NCBI RefSeq assembly: GCF_029892785.1
Contig: NZ_JARXXA010000006.1
Coordinates: 232,143 to 296,142, forward strand
Length of the DNA: 64,000 nucleotides
From: Parabacteroides sp. PH5-46
GTDB taxonomy: Bacteria > Bacteroidota > Bacteroidia > Bacteroidales > Tannerellaceae
Direction of reading: 5' to 3'
Under the pieces are notes generated by a model. That model was not told where the DNA came from. It saw only the letters and a list, made by a program, of their open reading frames with translations, and did not search any database. Below, piece after piece: positions 51,676-61,004 of the stretch. How positions within the stretch are numbered: position 1 is the stretch's first letter; each line of letters starts with the position of its first letter. A program made the translations under genes and the position numbers.

Positions 51676-53931
51676 ATGGAGACATTCTATTTATTTCTGG
51701 TTATTTTTATCTTTATAGTCGCTATTTTTGACTTATCTGTCGGCGTAAGCAACGATGCTGTAAACTTTCTCAATTCGGCCATAGGTTCCAAGGCTGCTTC
51801 CTTTAAGGTTATTATGATAATAGCTGCTATCGGTATATTTGTCGGAGCTTCTTTATCCAACGGTATGATGGACGTGGCAAGGCATGGTGTTTTTCAGCCA
51901 CAACATTTTTATTTTACCGAAATTCTGGCAATCTTATTGGCTGTCATGCTTACAGATGTGGTGTTGTTGGATGTTTTCAATTCATTAGGTATGCCTACCT
52001 CAACTACAGTTTCATTGGTGTTTGAATTGTTGGGAGGAACAGTTGCTATTGCCATGATGAAGATTATCAACTCCGGCGGTTTATTAAATCTGGGTGATCT
52101 GATTAATACCGACAAAGCATTTACGATGATTCTGGCTATTTTCCTTTCTGTGGCAATAGCCTTCCTGTTTGGAACGATTGTTCAATATCTTTCACGCATT
52201 ATTTTTACATTTGATTATAAAAAGAAAATGAAGTATTTTGCCGCCTTGTTTGGAGGGGTGGCAGCTACGGCTATTCTTTACTTTATGCTTATTAAGGGTT
52301 TAAAAGAAAGCTCTTTTATGACCGGAGCAGTCAAAGACTATATCTATGGTAATACAGGACAGATCGTGTGGTGGAGTTTTTTATTTTTTACAGCTTTGAT
52401 GCAAATCTTGTATTGGCTGAAAGTGAATATCTTCAAAGTCGTTGTATTGATGGGAACATTCTCTCTGGCTTTGGCTTTTGCCGGTAATGACCTTGTGAAT
52501 TTTATCGGAGTACCTTTGGTAGGATACTCTTCTTATATTGATTTAGCAGCGCAAAATGGGACAGTAGCTCCCGATGCTTTTCTGATGTCGTCATTGCAGG
52601 GATCAGCTCAAACGCCCTGGTATTTCTTGGTGGGAGCCGGAGCTGTTATGGTTATTGCATTGTTTACTTCCCGGAAGGCACAGGATGTGATAAAGACTTC
52701 TCTGGATCTGTCGAGGCAGTCGGAAGGAGAAGAGAATTTCGGAACGTCGCCTGTTGCCCGTGTGTTGGTACGTAAATTCAGCGGAGCTGCTACATCCGTA
52801 TTACAAGTCGTTCCTTCCGGCGTAAAGAAATGGATAAACAGCCGTTTCAATAACGACGAAATTATCTTGGAAGACAATGCCAGTTTTGACCTGGTACGTG
52901 CTTCCGTGAATGTGGTACTTTCAGGGTTGCTGATCGCGATGGGTACCTCCTTAAAACTGCCTCTTTCTACTACCTATGTCACGTTTATGGTTGCAATGGG
53001 TAGCTCGTTGGCAGACCGTGCCTGGGGACGAGAATCTGCAGTGTATCGTATTACAGGTGTTATATCGGTTATCGGAGGATGGTTTATTACAGCCGGAGCA
53101 GCTTTTACTATTTGTTTTGTGGTAGCCTTACTTATCTATCTGGGCGGGATTGCAGGAATGGTAGCTATGGTGGCTTTGGCTGCTTATATGCTTGTACGCA
53201 GCCATTTGTTATACCAAAAGAAGAAAAAAGAGGAGGCCGAACGTGAAAATATGAATCCGACAATAGCAAAGCTTCGTGATACGACGGATAGCCGCGAAGC
53301 GCTTGTGTTGTTCCGTAAGCATAGTCGCGAAGAACTATATAACGACCTGATTTTTATCTCCAATGCTTATGATACGGCTGTAACCGGTTTTATAAATGAA
53401 AGCCTGAAAAATGAGCGGAAGGTGTTAAGTGATATCGAAGAGATGAAAGCGCACCTTAAAGAGGTAAAGCGGGTAGGAACCTTAGGTGTTACTCAGCTAC
53501 AGCATGATATTGCCATAGAAAAGGGGCTTTATTATTATCAGGGTAACGACTTCGCCAGTGAAACGCTTTTTAGTGTGCGCCGCCTGACAGAGCCGATTAA
53601 AGAGCACATCGATAATAACTTCAATCCGCTCAGTGATATCCAGAAAGCAGAGTTTGGAAATGCCGCACAGCAAATTGTTATGTTCTTGAATCAGTGTGCC
53701 GAAATGATTAAGTGCAATACATATGCCGGTTTTGATGAATTGGTAGCAGAATCCGTCACATTGATCAATCAACTGGTCGCTTTAAAGAAACGTGAACTAA
53801 AGCGTATTCAAGGCCAGAGTGGTAGCACAAAAACAAGTATGGTTTACCTCAATATGATTCATGAATCACAAAACGTTGTTTCTTTTGCCACAAACCTGTT
53901 GAAGGTAAGCCGTAAGTTTCAGAAGGAATAA
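51676..53931 (+). CDS. Inorganic phosphate transporter, PiT family, with PhoU-like tail
   Basis: A protein of about 751 residues (ATG 51676; an in-frame TTG precedes it directly). It has the duplicated PiT signature: V-G-V-S-N-D-A-V-N-F-L-N-S-A near the start and A-G-N-D-L-V-N-F-I-G-V-P in the second half, plus the paired P-T-S-T-T-V-S and P-L-S-T-T-Y-V motifs. About ten to eleven transmembrane helices span residues 5-510. The remaining 240 residues are cytoplasmic and helical, resembling PhoU-type helical bundles. Such long PiT proteins are usual in Bacteroidota. Expected role: phosphate uptake by cation symport, with the tail possibly regulatory. Single gene, convergent with wbqC. Confidence 0.9.
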   Translation: METFYLFLVIFIFIVAIFDLSVGVSNDAVNFLNSAIGSKAASFKVIMIIAAIGIFVGASLSNGMMDVARHGVFQPQHFYFTEILAILLAVMLTDVVLLDVFNSLGMPTSTTVSLVFELLGGTVAIAMMKIINSGGLLNLGDLINTDKAFTMILAIFLSVAIAFLFGTIVQYLSRIIFTFDYKKKMKYFAALFGGVAATAILYFMLIKGLKESSFMTGAVKDYIYGNTGQIVWWSFLFFTALMQILYWLKVNIFKVVVLMGTFSLALAFAGNDLVNFIGVPLVGYSSYIDLAAQNGTVAPDAFLMSSLQGSAQTPWYFLVGAGAVMVIALFTSRKAQDVIKTSLDLSRQSEGEENFGTSPVARVLVRKFSGAATSVLQVVPSGVKKWINSRFNNDEIILEDNASFDLVRASVNVVLSGLLIAMGTSLKLPLSTTYVTFMVAMGSSLADRAWGRESAVYRITGVISVIGGWFITAGAAFTICFVVALLIYLGGIAGMVAMVALAAYMLVRSHLLYQKKKKEEAERENMNPTIAKLRDTTDSREALVLFRKHSREELYNDLIFISNAYDTAVTGFINESLKNERKVLSDIEEMKAHLKEVKRVGTLGVTQLQHDIAIEKGLYYYQGNDFASETLFSVRRLTEPIKEHIDNNFNPLSDIQKAEFGNAAQQIVMFLNQCAEMIKCNTYAGFDELVAESVTLINQLVALKKRELKRIQGQSGSTKTSMVYLNMIHESQNVVSFATNLLKVSRKFQKE

Positions 53932-53933
53932 GC

Positions 53934-54557
53934 TTATCCGGCAATCGAATTATTCAATACGAGAATCCCTTCGGGTCCCATATTGAACAGTAAATCTATG
54001 ATGCTTAGATTTGGCAGAAAGCCGTGTTTCTCACGAAAGACCTGGTAGTAAGGGGTAGGGGAGAATGAAGCATCTTCAAGAGGATTTCTGGGGCGTATAC
54101 TCTCCCTGAAATCATGAGCAGTATCAACTTGATACGTTTCTGTGAAATGAACGGTAGGGTGTATGTCTAGCAAATCACAGATCAGTTGGCGCAACTGCTC
54201 GTTAAAATCAAACAGAAAATCAAAGGTTTGTTCGTAAAACGGAATGAAGTCGTCCTGGTAATACTCAAAAAACGGACTGGTATTGTAAGCAGACAGTATA
54301 GCATTCCAATGCAAGTGGTGCCAGTTGCCATGTTCGGATATACGTATGTCGCGCGTCAGGCATTTCAGACTATCCGGCTTTTCAATGGGTATGGATAGTG
54401 ATAGAGGCCCGTTTGCTCCGGCAATAACGCAGCGGTTGCGGTATGTCTGTTTCAGGTAGTTTTCAGCTGTTTCAAAGTAAACGTCCGGATATTGTAGCAG
54501 TTTGCAATACTGTTGTACAGGCCCCAGATATGCTGTGGAAAGATAGACACTACCCAT
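53934..54557 (-). CDS. WbqC-like family protein
   Basis: A 207-residue protein of the WbqC-like family: L-S-T-A-Y-L-G-P-V-Q-Q-Y near the start, T-Y-R-N-R-C-V-I, and H-W-H/N-A-I-style aromatic segments (G-N-W-H-H-L-H-W). Members occur in O-antigen and other glycan gene clusters but have no proven activity. It is the last gene of a minus-strand unit dapB, lepB, lepB-like, wbqC with 1-12 nt spacing, an order I associate with Bacteroidales. Confidence 0.8.
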   Translation of the reverse strand: MGSVYLSTAYLGPVQQYCKLLQYPDVYFETAENYLKQTYRNRCVIAGANGPLSLSIPIEKPDSLKCLTRDIRISEHGNWHHLHWNAILSAYNTSPFFEYYQDDFIPFYEQTFDFLFDFNEQLRQLICDLLDIHPTVHFTETYQVDTAHDFRESIRPRNPLEDASFSPTPYYQVFREKHGFLPNLSIIDLLFNMGPEGILVLNNSIAG

Positions 54558-54558
54558 T

Positions 54559-55395
54559 TTAGTTTACTTTTTTAAAGCGATGTTGTTTGTCCTTACTATA
54601 CCAGCAAAACCAGGCTTCTCCTACGATATGCTCGGCAGGTATAAAGCCCAAATGTCGTGAGTCTATGGCATCTTCCGTATTGTCTGAAAGCACCCAGTAA
54701 TAATCCCGCTGAAAGCTAAAACGAGTGGTTTCCTTTCCGTCGAGATAAAGTTTACGGTTGCGAAATGACACCTTAGCTTCCGTTTCGTCGATTATCGCTT
54801 CGCGGCAGGCCGTCAGGAAATTCTCATCCAGCCGGTAAGTCTGTCCTTTTCGGGGTACAATGAGGGTATAATTCTCTTCCTTTTCCTTAACAAATAGTTT
54901 GCTTACCCGCTCATTCATTTCTTCCCGTATTTGGTACTCCTCAAACGGGGTGAGGCTAAAGGACGGTTTTTTGTCGTTGCCTTGCTCGCGTATAGGGATT
55001 TCCAGCTTTTTCAGCAGATTGGTAAAGGCTCCTTTTATTTCCGGAGCAATTGTGTAGGTAGCCAGGCTACGTGGAGAACGGGGATGCAAAACGCCATTGA
55101 TGGTATATCCTTCCTGGCCGACGCGGATGGTGTCACCCGGTAGGGCTATGCAACGGCTTACAATCAGTAAGTCTTTATCTTTGTCTTGCTGTAGCGGACT
55201 GGTAAAAAGAAGAACTTTATTCCGGACAGGATTCTTTTTCAGTTTGTTCACCAGTATAAAATCTCCTTTGTGTAAGGCTTCTTCCATTGAATGGGTGGAG
55301 ATACGGTATGAACCAATGCAGAAATAGCGGATCACCAACACAACGGCTACGATAGCCAGAATGGCAATGATTCCCTTTTTTCCTATGGCGTACAT
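54559..55395 (-). CDS. Signal peptidase I homologue lacking the catalytic lysine
   Basis: A 278-residue S26-family protein with one N-terminal membrane helix (8-24). The serine nucleophile region is retained (S-T-H-S-M, Ser36) and the C-terminal box reads S-D-N-T-E-D-A-I-D-S-R-H-L-G. However, the segment that carries the general-base lysine (K-R-x-x-G-L-P-G-D) reads V-S-R-C-I-A-L-P-G-D, with Ser80 in place of Lys (codon at 55156-55158, AGC on the minus strand). It may be inactive, use another base, or serve as a partner of the next peptidase. It starts 12 nt after the lepB stop and ends 1 nt before wbqC. Confidence 0.85.
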   Translation of the reverse strand: MYAIGKKGIIAILAIVAVVLVIRYFCIGSYRISTHSMEEALHKGDFILVNKLKKNPVRNKVLLFTSPLQQDKDKDLLIVSRCIALPGDTIRVGQEGYTINGVLHPRSPRSLATYTIAPEIKGAFTNLLKKLEIPIREQGNDKKPSFSLTPFEEYQIREEMNERVSKLFVKEKEENYTLIVPRKGQTYRLDENFLTACREAIIDETEAKVSFRNRKLYLDGKETTRFSFQRDYYWVLSDNTEDAIDSRHLGFIPAEHIVGEAWFCWYSKDKQHRFKKVN

Positions 55396-55406
55396 AAAAC
55401 TATGAA

Positions 55407-56798
55407 TTAATGTACCATCCTGAACAGGCGGTTCCAGCGGATACCTCCGTCGAACAAGCTACGGTCTTTGTCCAATGAAAGCCAGATAAGGATAGGCTTA
55501 CCTACTACGTGGTCTTCAGGTACAAATCCCCAGGAGCGGCTATCGGCACTTTTGTGTCGGTTGTCTCCCATCATCCAGTAATAGTCATATTTAAAGGTAT
55601 AAGATGTTTCCTCTTTCCCGTTAATGAACACTTTGCCATCTTTTATTTCCAGCTCATTGTTCTCATAATTACGGATACAGCGATGGTAGAAAGCCAGGTT
55701 TTCTTTTGTCAGTGAAATAGTTGCACCTTTCTTGGGTATCCATAGCGGACCGTAGTTGTCTCGTGTCCAACCTGTATGGTAATCAACAGGATAGATGAGG
55801 TCAGTTCCCCCGAAAACATCCGGTTCGATAATGATTTTCTTTACGATTGGCAGTTTTTGGGCAATTTCCAATGTTTTTTGGGTAAGCGGAAAGTGGTATA
55901 CCGGATTATATTGTCCTGAAGCGGTGGGTGTGAAGCCCAGAAACGACAAGGTCTCGGCAGAGGATGCCATCATACGATCTTCCTTGCTTACATTCAGCAG
56001 GCGGAACTGTTCTTCGCTCAGCGAGCCGTCTGTTTCTACAAAGTAATTCATCTGCATATGTTCCGGATTCTCGGCGGCTACCCCGTTGATATATACCTGA
56101 TTGTTTTGTATAAACAGGCTGTCTCCGGGCATACCGATGCAGCGTTTTACGTAATTTTCCCGTTTGTCTACCGGTCGATAAATCACCTCTCCGAAAGCGG
56201 CCTTATTCAGCTCAATCGCATCTCTTCCGTATTGTGCCAACAAACCGTAGAAGTCGGGGTTTTGCATTTTCAGGGCTACCGTATCACCGGCCGGAAAATT
56301 GAATACTACAATATCGTTTCGTTTGATTTCTCCCAAACCTGCTACCCGTTTGTATCCCCAGGATGGCCACTCCAGGTAGGATTTGCAATCCAGGATAGGG
56401 AGCGTGTTTTGTACCAGTGGGAATGACAGGGGAGTATTAGGTACCCGAGGACCGTAACTGAGTTTGCTAACAAACAAGTAGTCGCCTACCAAAAGCGATT
56501 TTTCCAGCGAAGAACTGGGTATCTGGTAATTCTGAAAAACAAAAAGGTTGATCAGATATACGGCGATCAGGGCAAATAAGATATCGTCTACCCATTCCAA
56601 GGCCTTACGTACCGATGGGTTCTTAGATTTCTTCCATCCTCCCCAGGGGATTATTTTGGTCAGAAATATATCTACCAATACAATCAGTCCCAGAAGCAAC
56701 CAGGCATTTCGCATCCAGATTGTGAAAAGGACATACAGAACAGCCCAGATTCCGAATTTAATCCATTGTGTTTTGGGAATTTCGTTTATTTTTATCAT
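55407..56798 (-). CDS. lepB: Signal peptidase I
   Basis: About 463 residues from ATG 56798; the frame extends upstream to a TTG at 56819 next to the dapB stop. It has two to three N-terminal membrane helices. The catalytic Ser is in I-P-S-S-S-L-E-K-S-L and the general base Lys is in Y-V-K-R-C-I-G-M-P-G-D. The C-terminal box G-D-N-R-H-K-S-A-D-S-R-S-W-G is intact. A large insertion (about 120 residues) between the Lys box and the last box is usual for the phylum. The residue after the nucleophile is Leu instead of the common Met. It removes signal peptides at the inner membrane and is encoded 23 nt downstream of dapB. Confidence 0.92.
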   Translation of the reverse strand: MIKINEIPKTQWIKFGIWAVLYVLFTIWMRNAWLLLGLIVLVDIFLTKIIPWGGWKKSKNPSVRKALEWVDDILFALIAVYLINLFVFQNYQIPSSSLEKSLLVGDYLFVSKLSYGPRVPNTPLSFPLVQNTLPILDCKSYLEWPSWGYKRVAGLGEIKRNDIVVFNFPAGDTVALKMQNPDFYGLLAQYGRDAIELNKAAFGEVIYRPVDKRENYVKRCIGMPGDSLFIQNNQVYINGVAAENPEHMQMNYFVETDGSLSEEQFRLLNVSKEDRMMASSAETLSFLGFTPTASGQYNPVYHFPLTQKTLEIAQKLPIVKKIIIEPDVFGGTDLIYPVDYHTGWTRDNYGPLWIPKKGATISLTKENLAFYHRCIRNYENNELEIKDGKVFINGKEETSYTFKYDYYWMMGDNRHKSADSRSWGFVPEDHVVGKPILIWLSLDKDRSLFDGGIRWNRLFRMVH

Positions 56799-56821
56799 GG
56801 GGTAGAGATTTGTAATCAATA

Positions 56822-57538
56822 TTAAAAAGTAAATATGTCATCCATGGTCAGAAAGCCTTTTTTTCCGGCAGTAAACTCAGCAGCTACTACAGCACCCAAG
56901 GCCAGTCCGGCACGGTTTTTTGCATGATGTTTGATTGAAATATAGTCTACATCCGATTCGTATACAATTTCATGTGTACCGGGTACTTCTCCTTCGCGGA
57001 TAGAACGAACACTTATGTCTGAAGGGCTGGCGGCATCTCCCAGTGTCCAGCTTTTCTTGCGTGTTACATTGTCTAGTATGCCTTCCGCCAGCGTGATAGC
57101 AGTTCCACTAGGGGCATCCAGCTTATGAATATGATGTGTTTCTGTGAGGTTTACATCATAAGCCGGGAAACGATCCATAACTTTAGCCAGGTATTTGTTC
57201 AGTGCAAAGAATATATTTACTCCGATACTGAAGTTTGAAGCATAGAAGAATGTTTGCCCTTCGTCTTTACACATCTTCTTGACATCCTCTAAACGATCCA
57301 GCCATCCCGTAGTGCCGGATACTACCGATACACCTGCGGCAAAACACTTCATATAATTATCGAAAGCCGTGTCGGGGGTTGTAAACTCAATCGCTACATC
57401 TGCACTTTTAAAAGCCTGCGAATCAAAATCATCTCGATTATTTACATCTATTATAGATACAATGGTGTGTCCTCTTTCAACGGCAAATTGTTCAATGGTC
57501 TTCCCCATCTTCCCATAGCCGATAAGTGCTATATTCAT
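56822..57538 (-). CDS. dapB: 4-hydroxy-tetrahydrodipicolinate reductase
   Basis: A 238-residue enzyme of the diaminopimelate/lysine pathway. The dinucleotide-binding start I-A-L-I-G-Y-G-K-M-G-K and the catalytic segment E-T-H-H-I-H-K-L-D-A-P-S-G-T-A are intact, with G-T-T-G-W between them. Shorter than E. coli DapB (273), as in other Bacteroidota. First gene of the dapB-lepB-lepB-like-wbqC unit. Confidence 0.96.
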   Translation of the reverse strand: MNIALIGYGKMGKTIEQFAVERGHTIVSIIDVNNRDDFDSQAFKSADVAIEFTTPDTAFDNYMKCFAAGVSVVSGTTGWLDRLEDVKKMCKDEGQTFFYASNFSIGVNIFFALNKYLAKVMDRFPAYDVNLTETHHIHKLDAPSGTAITLAEGILDNVTRKKSWTLGDAASPSDISVRSIREGEVPGTHEIVYESDVDYISIKHHAKNRAGLALGAVVAAEFTAGKKGFLTMDDIFTF

Positions 57539-57556
57539 AACGTTCTAATTTTGGCA

Positions 57557-57588
57557 CAAATGTAACTATTTCAATTATGATACGCAAC
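57557..57588 (-). promoter_or_regulatory. Predicted promoter of dapB operon
   Basis: Minus-strand TACATTTG (57557-57564) with -33-like GTTG (57585-57588) at 20-bp spacing, 18 nt upstream of the dapB start. Confidence 0.55.
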
Positions 57589-57751
57589 ATACAATGTGCA
57601 GAACAGAACACCAGGCAGTCAACACGATTTACTAAAAGCCCCTTTATCCTCCCTTAAAAAAATGAGAGGGATACCTTCACAGGCCTCCCTTCTCCATAGA
57701 CTAACCTTAAATTAACTTGGCGTTAACTTAAGAAAGATAAGATTTCTTCTT

Positions 57752-58618
57752 TCACGCCTTGCGGCGTGAGGCATTTCGTATTTTTAGCGGGGAAACCCCG
57801 AACTGTTCTTTGCAGAAGCGGCTGAAGTGTCCGGCATAGTGGAAACCATGTTCCTGCCAGATAGCTTCGAGGGATTTTTCTTTTTCTTCTTTCAGGCTGA
57901 AATAAATATGCCCGGCTTTCTGCTTCAAGAGCCATTGGTAAGGGGAGAGTCCGAACTCTTCCTTGATCCGGCGGCTGAAGGCGCGGCTTTCCATTTCCAG
58001 CAAGGCAGCCAGTTCTTCTACTCGGTTTACATTCCGGTAGTGGTGCAACACATCCAGCCGGAAAGTGGGGTCGCTACCTACCAGCGGGTAGAGCAGACTT
58101 GCTACTTCCTGTGTATTGTAAAAGGCTTGCAGCGAGAGGAAAAACTCCTGATATTTTACTCTTTGCAAGTCTAAATTGTCTATTCCTGCGTTAAAGTATC
58201 CCAATAGTAGAGTCAGGAATTTCTGCATTGGCTCGCGCAGAGGGATGGGTTTTAAGGTATATTCCATCTCGCTGGCAGCATGGTGCAAATCTGCCATATA
58301 GGGACCATTATAGTCTGCCGGAAGGCTGTAAAAAGAGAAGCACACCAGCTTACATTCCGACAATGCTTTGCATTTTACATTTGCCCCCAGGGGTATCAAT
58401 ATACATTCATTAGCCTGTATTATCTGCTGTACAAACTGGTTACAGCTCACCTGTAGGCTTCCTTCCATAAGCAATAATAGGTGGTTATATTCCCGTCCGG
58501 CGGGAGCATACAAGGCATCGGCATTCAGGTTTAGTAACCTGAAGCCTTCCGCCTTTAGGAAAAGGTTTTTATTCGTTTTATGACAAACTGATATATCAGA
58601 CTGCATTCTATTTTCCAT
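57752..58618 (-). CDS. AraC-family transcriptional regulator
   Basis: A 288-residue regulator. The N-terminal half (about 25-130) is a cupin-like sensor (L-L-L-L-M-E-G-S-L-Q-V, then I-L-I-P-L-G-A). The C-terminal half has the two AraC helix-turn-helix motifs (about 185-280), with R-R-I-K-E-E-F-G-L-S-P-Y-Q-W and the second H-F-S-R-F-C-K-E-Q-F-G-V-S-P. The start is 4 nt after the stop of the large VCBS-repeat protein on the same strand, so it is probably the last gene of that secreted-protein unit and may regulate it. The inducer is unknown. Confidence 0.88.
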   Translation of the reverse strand: MENRMQSDISVCHKTNKNLFLKAEGFRLLNLNADALYAPAGREYNHLLLLMEGSLQVSCNQFVQQIIQANECILIPLGANVKCKALSECKLVCFSFYSLPADYNGPYMADLHHAASEMEYTLKPIPLREPMQKFLTLLLGYFNAGIDNLDLQRVKYQEFFLSLQAFYNTQEVASLLYPLVGSDPTFRLDVLHHYRNVNRVEELAALLEMESRAFSRRIKEEFGLSPYQWLLKQKAGHIYFSLKEEKEKSLEAIWQEHGFHYAGHFSRFCKEQFGVSPLKIRNASRRKA

Positions 58619-58622
58619 CTTA

Positions 58623-61004
58623 TTAATAGCCCATTACGGAGATGTTATGGTTTACGGGTAATCTGCAGTTACGTACTCTAACCTTTGATGAAGCACTTGT
58701 CATAGTTTTTGTTTTGTCTGCATTTATCAGCACACGATAGTAAGTTATACCATGCTTTAGGTTTGTTGGAGTATAGCTCTGATTTGTTCCTGCAGGGATA
58801 TCGGCCCACGTAACGTTATCTCTGCTCGATTGCCACTGGTAGGTAGCTGATGGGAGTGTGAGGCTATATGTCAGTTTACTTACGTCATTGCCTATACAAA
58901 TATCTTGTTCGACAGGATCAACATCGATAGGATTAATACTACCGTAAATTTGGCTTTGTGAATCATCACAGACTTCTTGATGATTAAGTCCATCCCCTTT
59001 ATCATTTATTTTTAATATGATAAAATTGTGCGGAATCCAATTATTCTTTGAAAATTCGGGAATAGTGAATGTCAGGTTTACAGTTTCACCTGCTTCTATT
59101 ATATTGGTATATTCATAAGTGTGCTTAGGTGATCCTCCCAGCATGTCTTTATAGACTGATACATAAAATGGACTTACAAAAACGCCTTCACCACTGTTTG
59201 TTACTTGAACGGTTACAGTCAGATCATCACTCTGTTCGTTATAGTTGAATGTAGGTGTCCCTGTAATTTCTCCTTTGGGTGCCAGCCATATAGGCATACC
59301 GTTCGTATTGAGCATAGTCTGTTGTTGCAGGAAGTTATTGAAAGGGCGTACATCGTCAGAAGTCCCTAATACACCATCATCGCCTGGAAATACTGTTGCC
59401 GGATTAAACTGAACTTTCGGTATTGTCAGGTCTTCATTTACATTTATAGCATTATAGGCGTTCGTATTCCATACGGTGCGAGCCGGAGCCCAAGGATTTT
59501 GATCGAGATCGCCTGACGAAAACACATATAAATGCCCACCAAATATCCAGGAATTATTATTCTCATCTTTTTTTTGGGTCGCACCTGTTACAAGAATGTT
59601 GGCTTGCCCATCCCCGTTGATATCAGCAACAACCGGTTGCTCGTTTATTGTAGGAGAAAATAAATTTTCGATTGTTGCTAAAACCCTCTGACTCTCTGTA
59701 AGACCGGCACGACCGTCTATAATTCTCAGGTTATCTTCGTCTCTGTAAATCAGCTGAGCATAGCCTGTCTGATTAAAGTCAAATAGTGTCAAGGTAGTTG
59801 AACCGGATTCATCTGCTGTTGGCATCTCCCAGAACAACTCCAACTGTTTAGTCGTTGTGTTCAATTTATATGCACGAAGAGTCTTATGTGCGCAAACAGC
59901 TATTTCAGGTCGTCCATCCGCGTCTATATCTCCTACAAATGGTACTGATATTCCGAATCTTAGTTCGGCGTGTGGGGCAGTTGGTAAATCATTTACCATG
60001 TTGTCATGCATAATTTTACCAGTTCGGGGATTGTAAACATAAATCGAATTTTTATTAGATAGTACTGAATTTCCTGATACTACAACATCTAACTGGCCAT
60101 CCATATCCATGTCTATCAATGCTGTGCCGCCATCCCATATATCAACTCTTGAATCGGCATTTCTTAACAACTCAAATTTATTGGAAGTACTAGCGGAGGT
60201 CGGGTCTGCAATGGTTATTTCGTAAACACAATTGCCACCTACTAATTCCAATTTACCATCACCATCAATATCTCCGGCTTGCATTGCTGACATATAACTA
60301 TTAGCGTTTATAGGATGTCCCGTTTTACCAAAGGAGTTGCCTAAAGTACCAGCACTACAGAGAAGGACACCCGTTACAGCATCATAAATTTTATCGTAAA
60401 CATTAACTTGAGCACGTCCATTATTGCTAAAATCGGCAACAATAGGAACTCCAGAAATGAGTAAGTTATTGGTGGAATAAGTCTGTTCCCATGATTTGAT
60501 AAATTTTTTCGAAGTTATATCAAAATCGTATTTGTATAATTTTTTATTATCTGAGCAATAAAAAATAGAGGCATATTTGTTTCCGTTTACATTTGCGATA
60601 GTCAAACTACCGATAGGATAGTAGCTACTCGGTATACTGATTGAATATTTAAGATACAAAGCTTGGGTTTGCTTATTAAAAGCATAAATATTAATTTTCT
60701 CAGACCTCTCAACAGTCAAGCCAGTAGCGGCTCGCACCAGTATTTCCATTTCACCATCACCGTCGATGTCTCCGGTTAAGGGAGTACTACACACGTGAAC
60801 CGGATTATTGCCAGGTGACTTTGCCACTGCTTTCATTGACCATTGTGTTGCTGTTGGTGTTATAAAGCATTCTGTGTCTATAATATTATCGGGCAGTTTT
60901 TGATCGGGCAGCAATGTTTGTGCTTGCACCAAGCTGCCAGACAGCAGAAAGACAAATAATAAAAATATAATCTTCTGTTTCATATGTTTGCAAATTAGCT
61001 TCAT
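58623..61004 (-). CDS. Large secreted FG-GAP/VCBS-repeat protein with C-terminal PVNxNI tail
   Basis: A 793-residue secreted protein. The ATG at 61004 overlaps the stop of the preceding small gene (ATGA), favouring coupling; a second ATG at 60983 starts the signal peptide proper (cleavage after V-Q-A-Q). FG-GAP/VCBS-type calcium-binding repeats recur: D-I-D-G-D-G-E-M-E-I (about 80), D-I-D-G-D-G-K-L-E-L, D-M-D-M-D-G-Q-L-D-V, D-I-D-A-D-G-R-P-E-I and D-I-N-G-D-G-Q-A-N-I, indicating a beta-propeller. A CARDB-like segment (about 585-665) and an Ig-like segment (about 690-775; Y-Q-W-Q-S-S-R-D-N) follow. The last residues, C-R-L-P-V-N-H-N-I-S-V-M-G-Y, match the tail of the PKD protein at 62.0-63.5 kb. 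Probably surface-exposed; function unknown. Confidence 0.8.
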   Translation of the reverse strand: MKLICKHMKQKIIFLLFVFLLSGSLVQAQTLLPDQKLPDNIIDTECFITPTATQWSMKAVAKSPGNNPVHVCSTPLTGDIDGDGEMEILVRAATGLTVERSEKINIYAFNKQTQALYLKYSISIPSSYYPIGSLTIANVNGNKYASIFYCSDNKKLYKYDFDITSKKFIKSWEQTYSTNNLLISGVPIVADFSNNGRAQVNVYDKIYDAVTGVLLCSAGTLGNSFGKTGHPINANSYMSAMQAGDIDGDGKLELVGGNCVYEITIADPTSASTSNKFELLRNADSRVDIWDGGTALIDMDMDGQLDVVVSGNSVLSNKNSIYVYNPRTGKIMHDNMVNDLPTAPHAELRFGISVPFVGDIDADGRPEIAVCAHKTLRAYKLNTTTKQLELFWEMPTADESGSTTLTLFDFNQTGYAQLIYRDEDNLRIIDGRAGLTESQRVLATIENLFSPTINEQPVVADINGDGQANILVTGATQKKDENNNSWIFGGHLYVFSSGDLDQNPWAPARTVWNTNAYNAINVNEDLTIPKVQFNPATVFPGDDGVLGTSDDVRPFNNFLQQQTMLNTNGMPIWLAPKGEITGTPTFNYNEQSDDLTVTVQVTNSGEGVFVSPFYVSVYKDMLGGSPKHTYEYTNIIEAGETVNLTFTIPEFSKNNWIPHNFIILKINDKGDGLNHQEVCDDSQSQIYGSINPIDVDPVEQDICIGNDVSKLTYSLTLPSATYQWQSSRDNVTWADIPAGTNQSYTPTNLKHGITYYRVLINADKTKTMTSASSKVRVRNCRLPVNHNISVMGY

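Noticed and set aside
57749..57775. CACGCC/GGCGTG hairpin at the end of the AraC gene as a terminator
   Set aside because: It encodes the last residues of the protein and is followed on the minus strand by a purine-rich AAAGAAGAAA stretch rather than a T-run.
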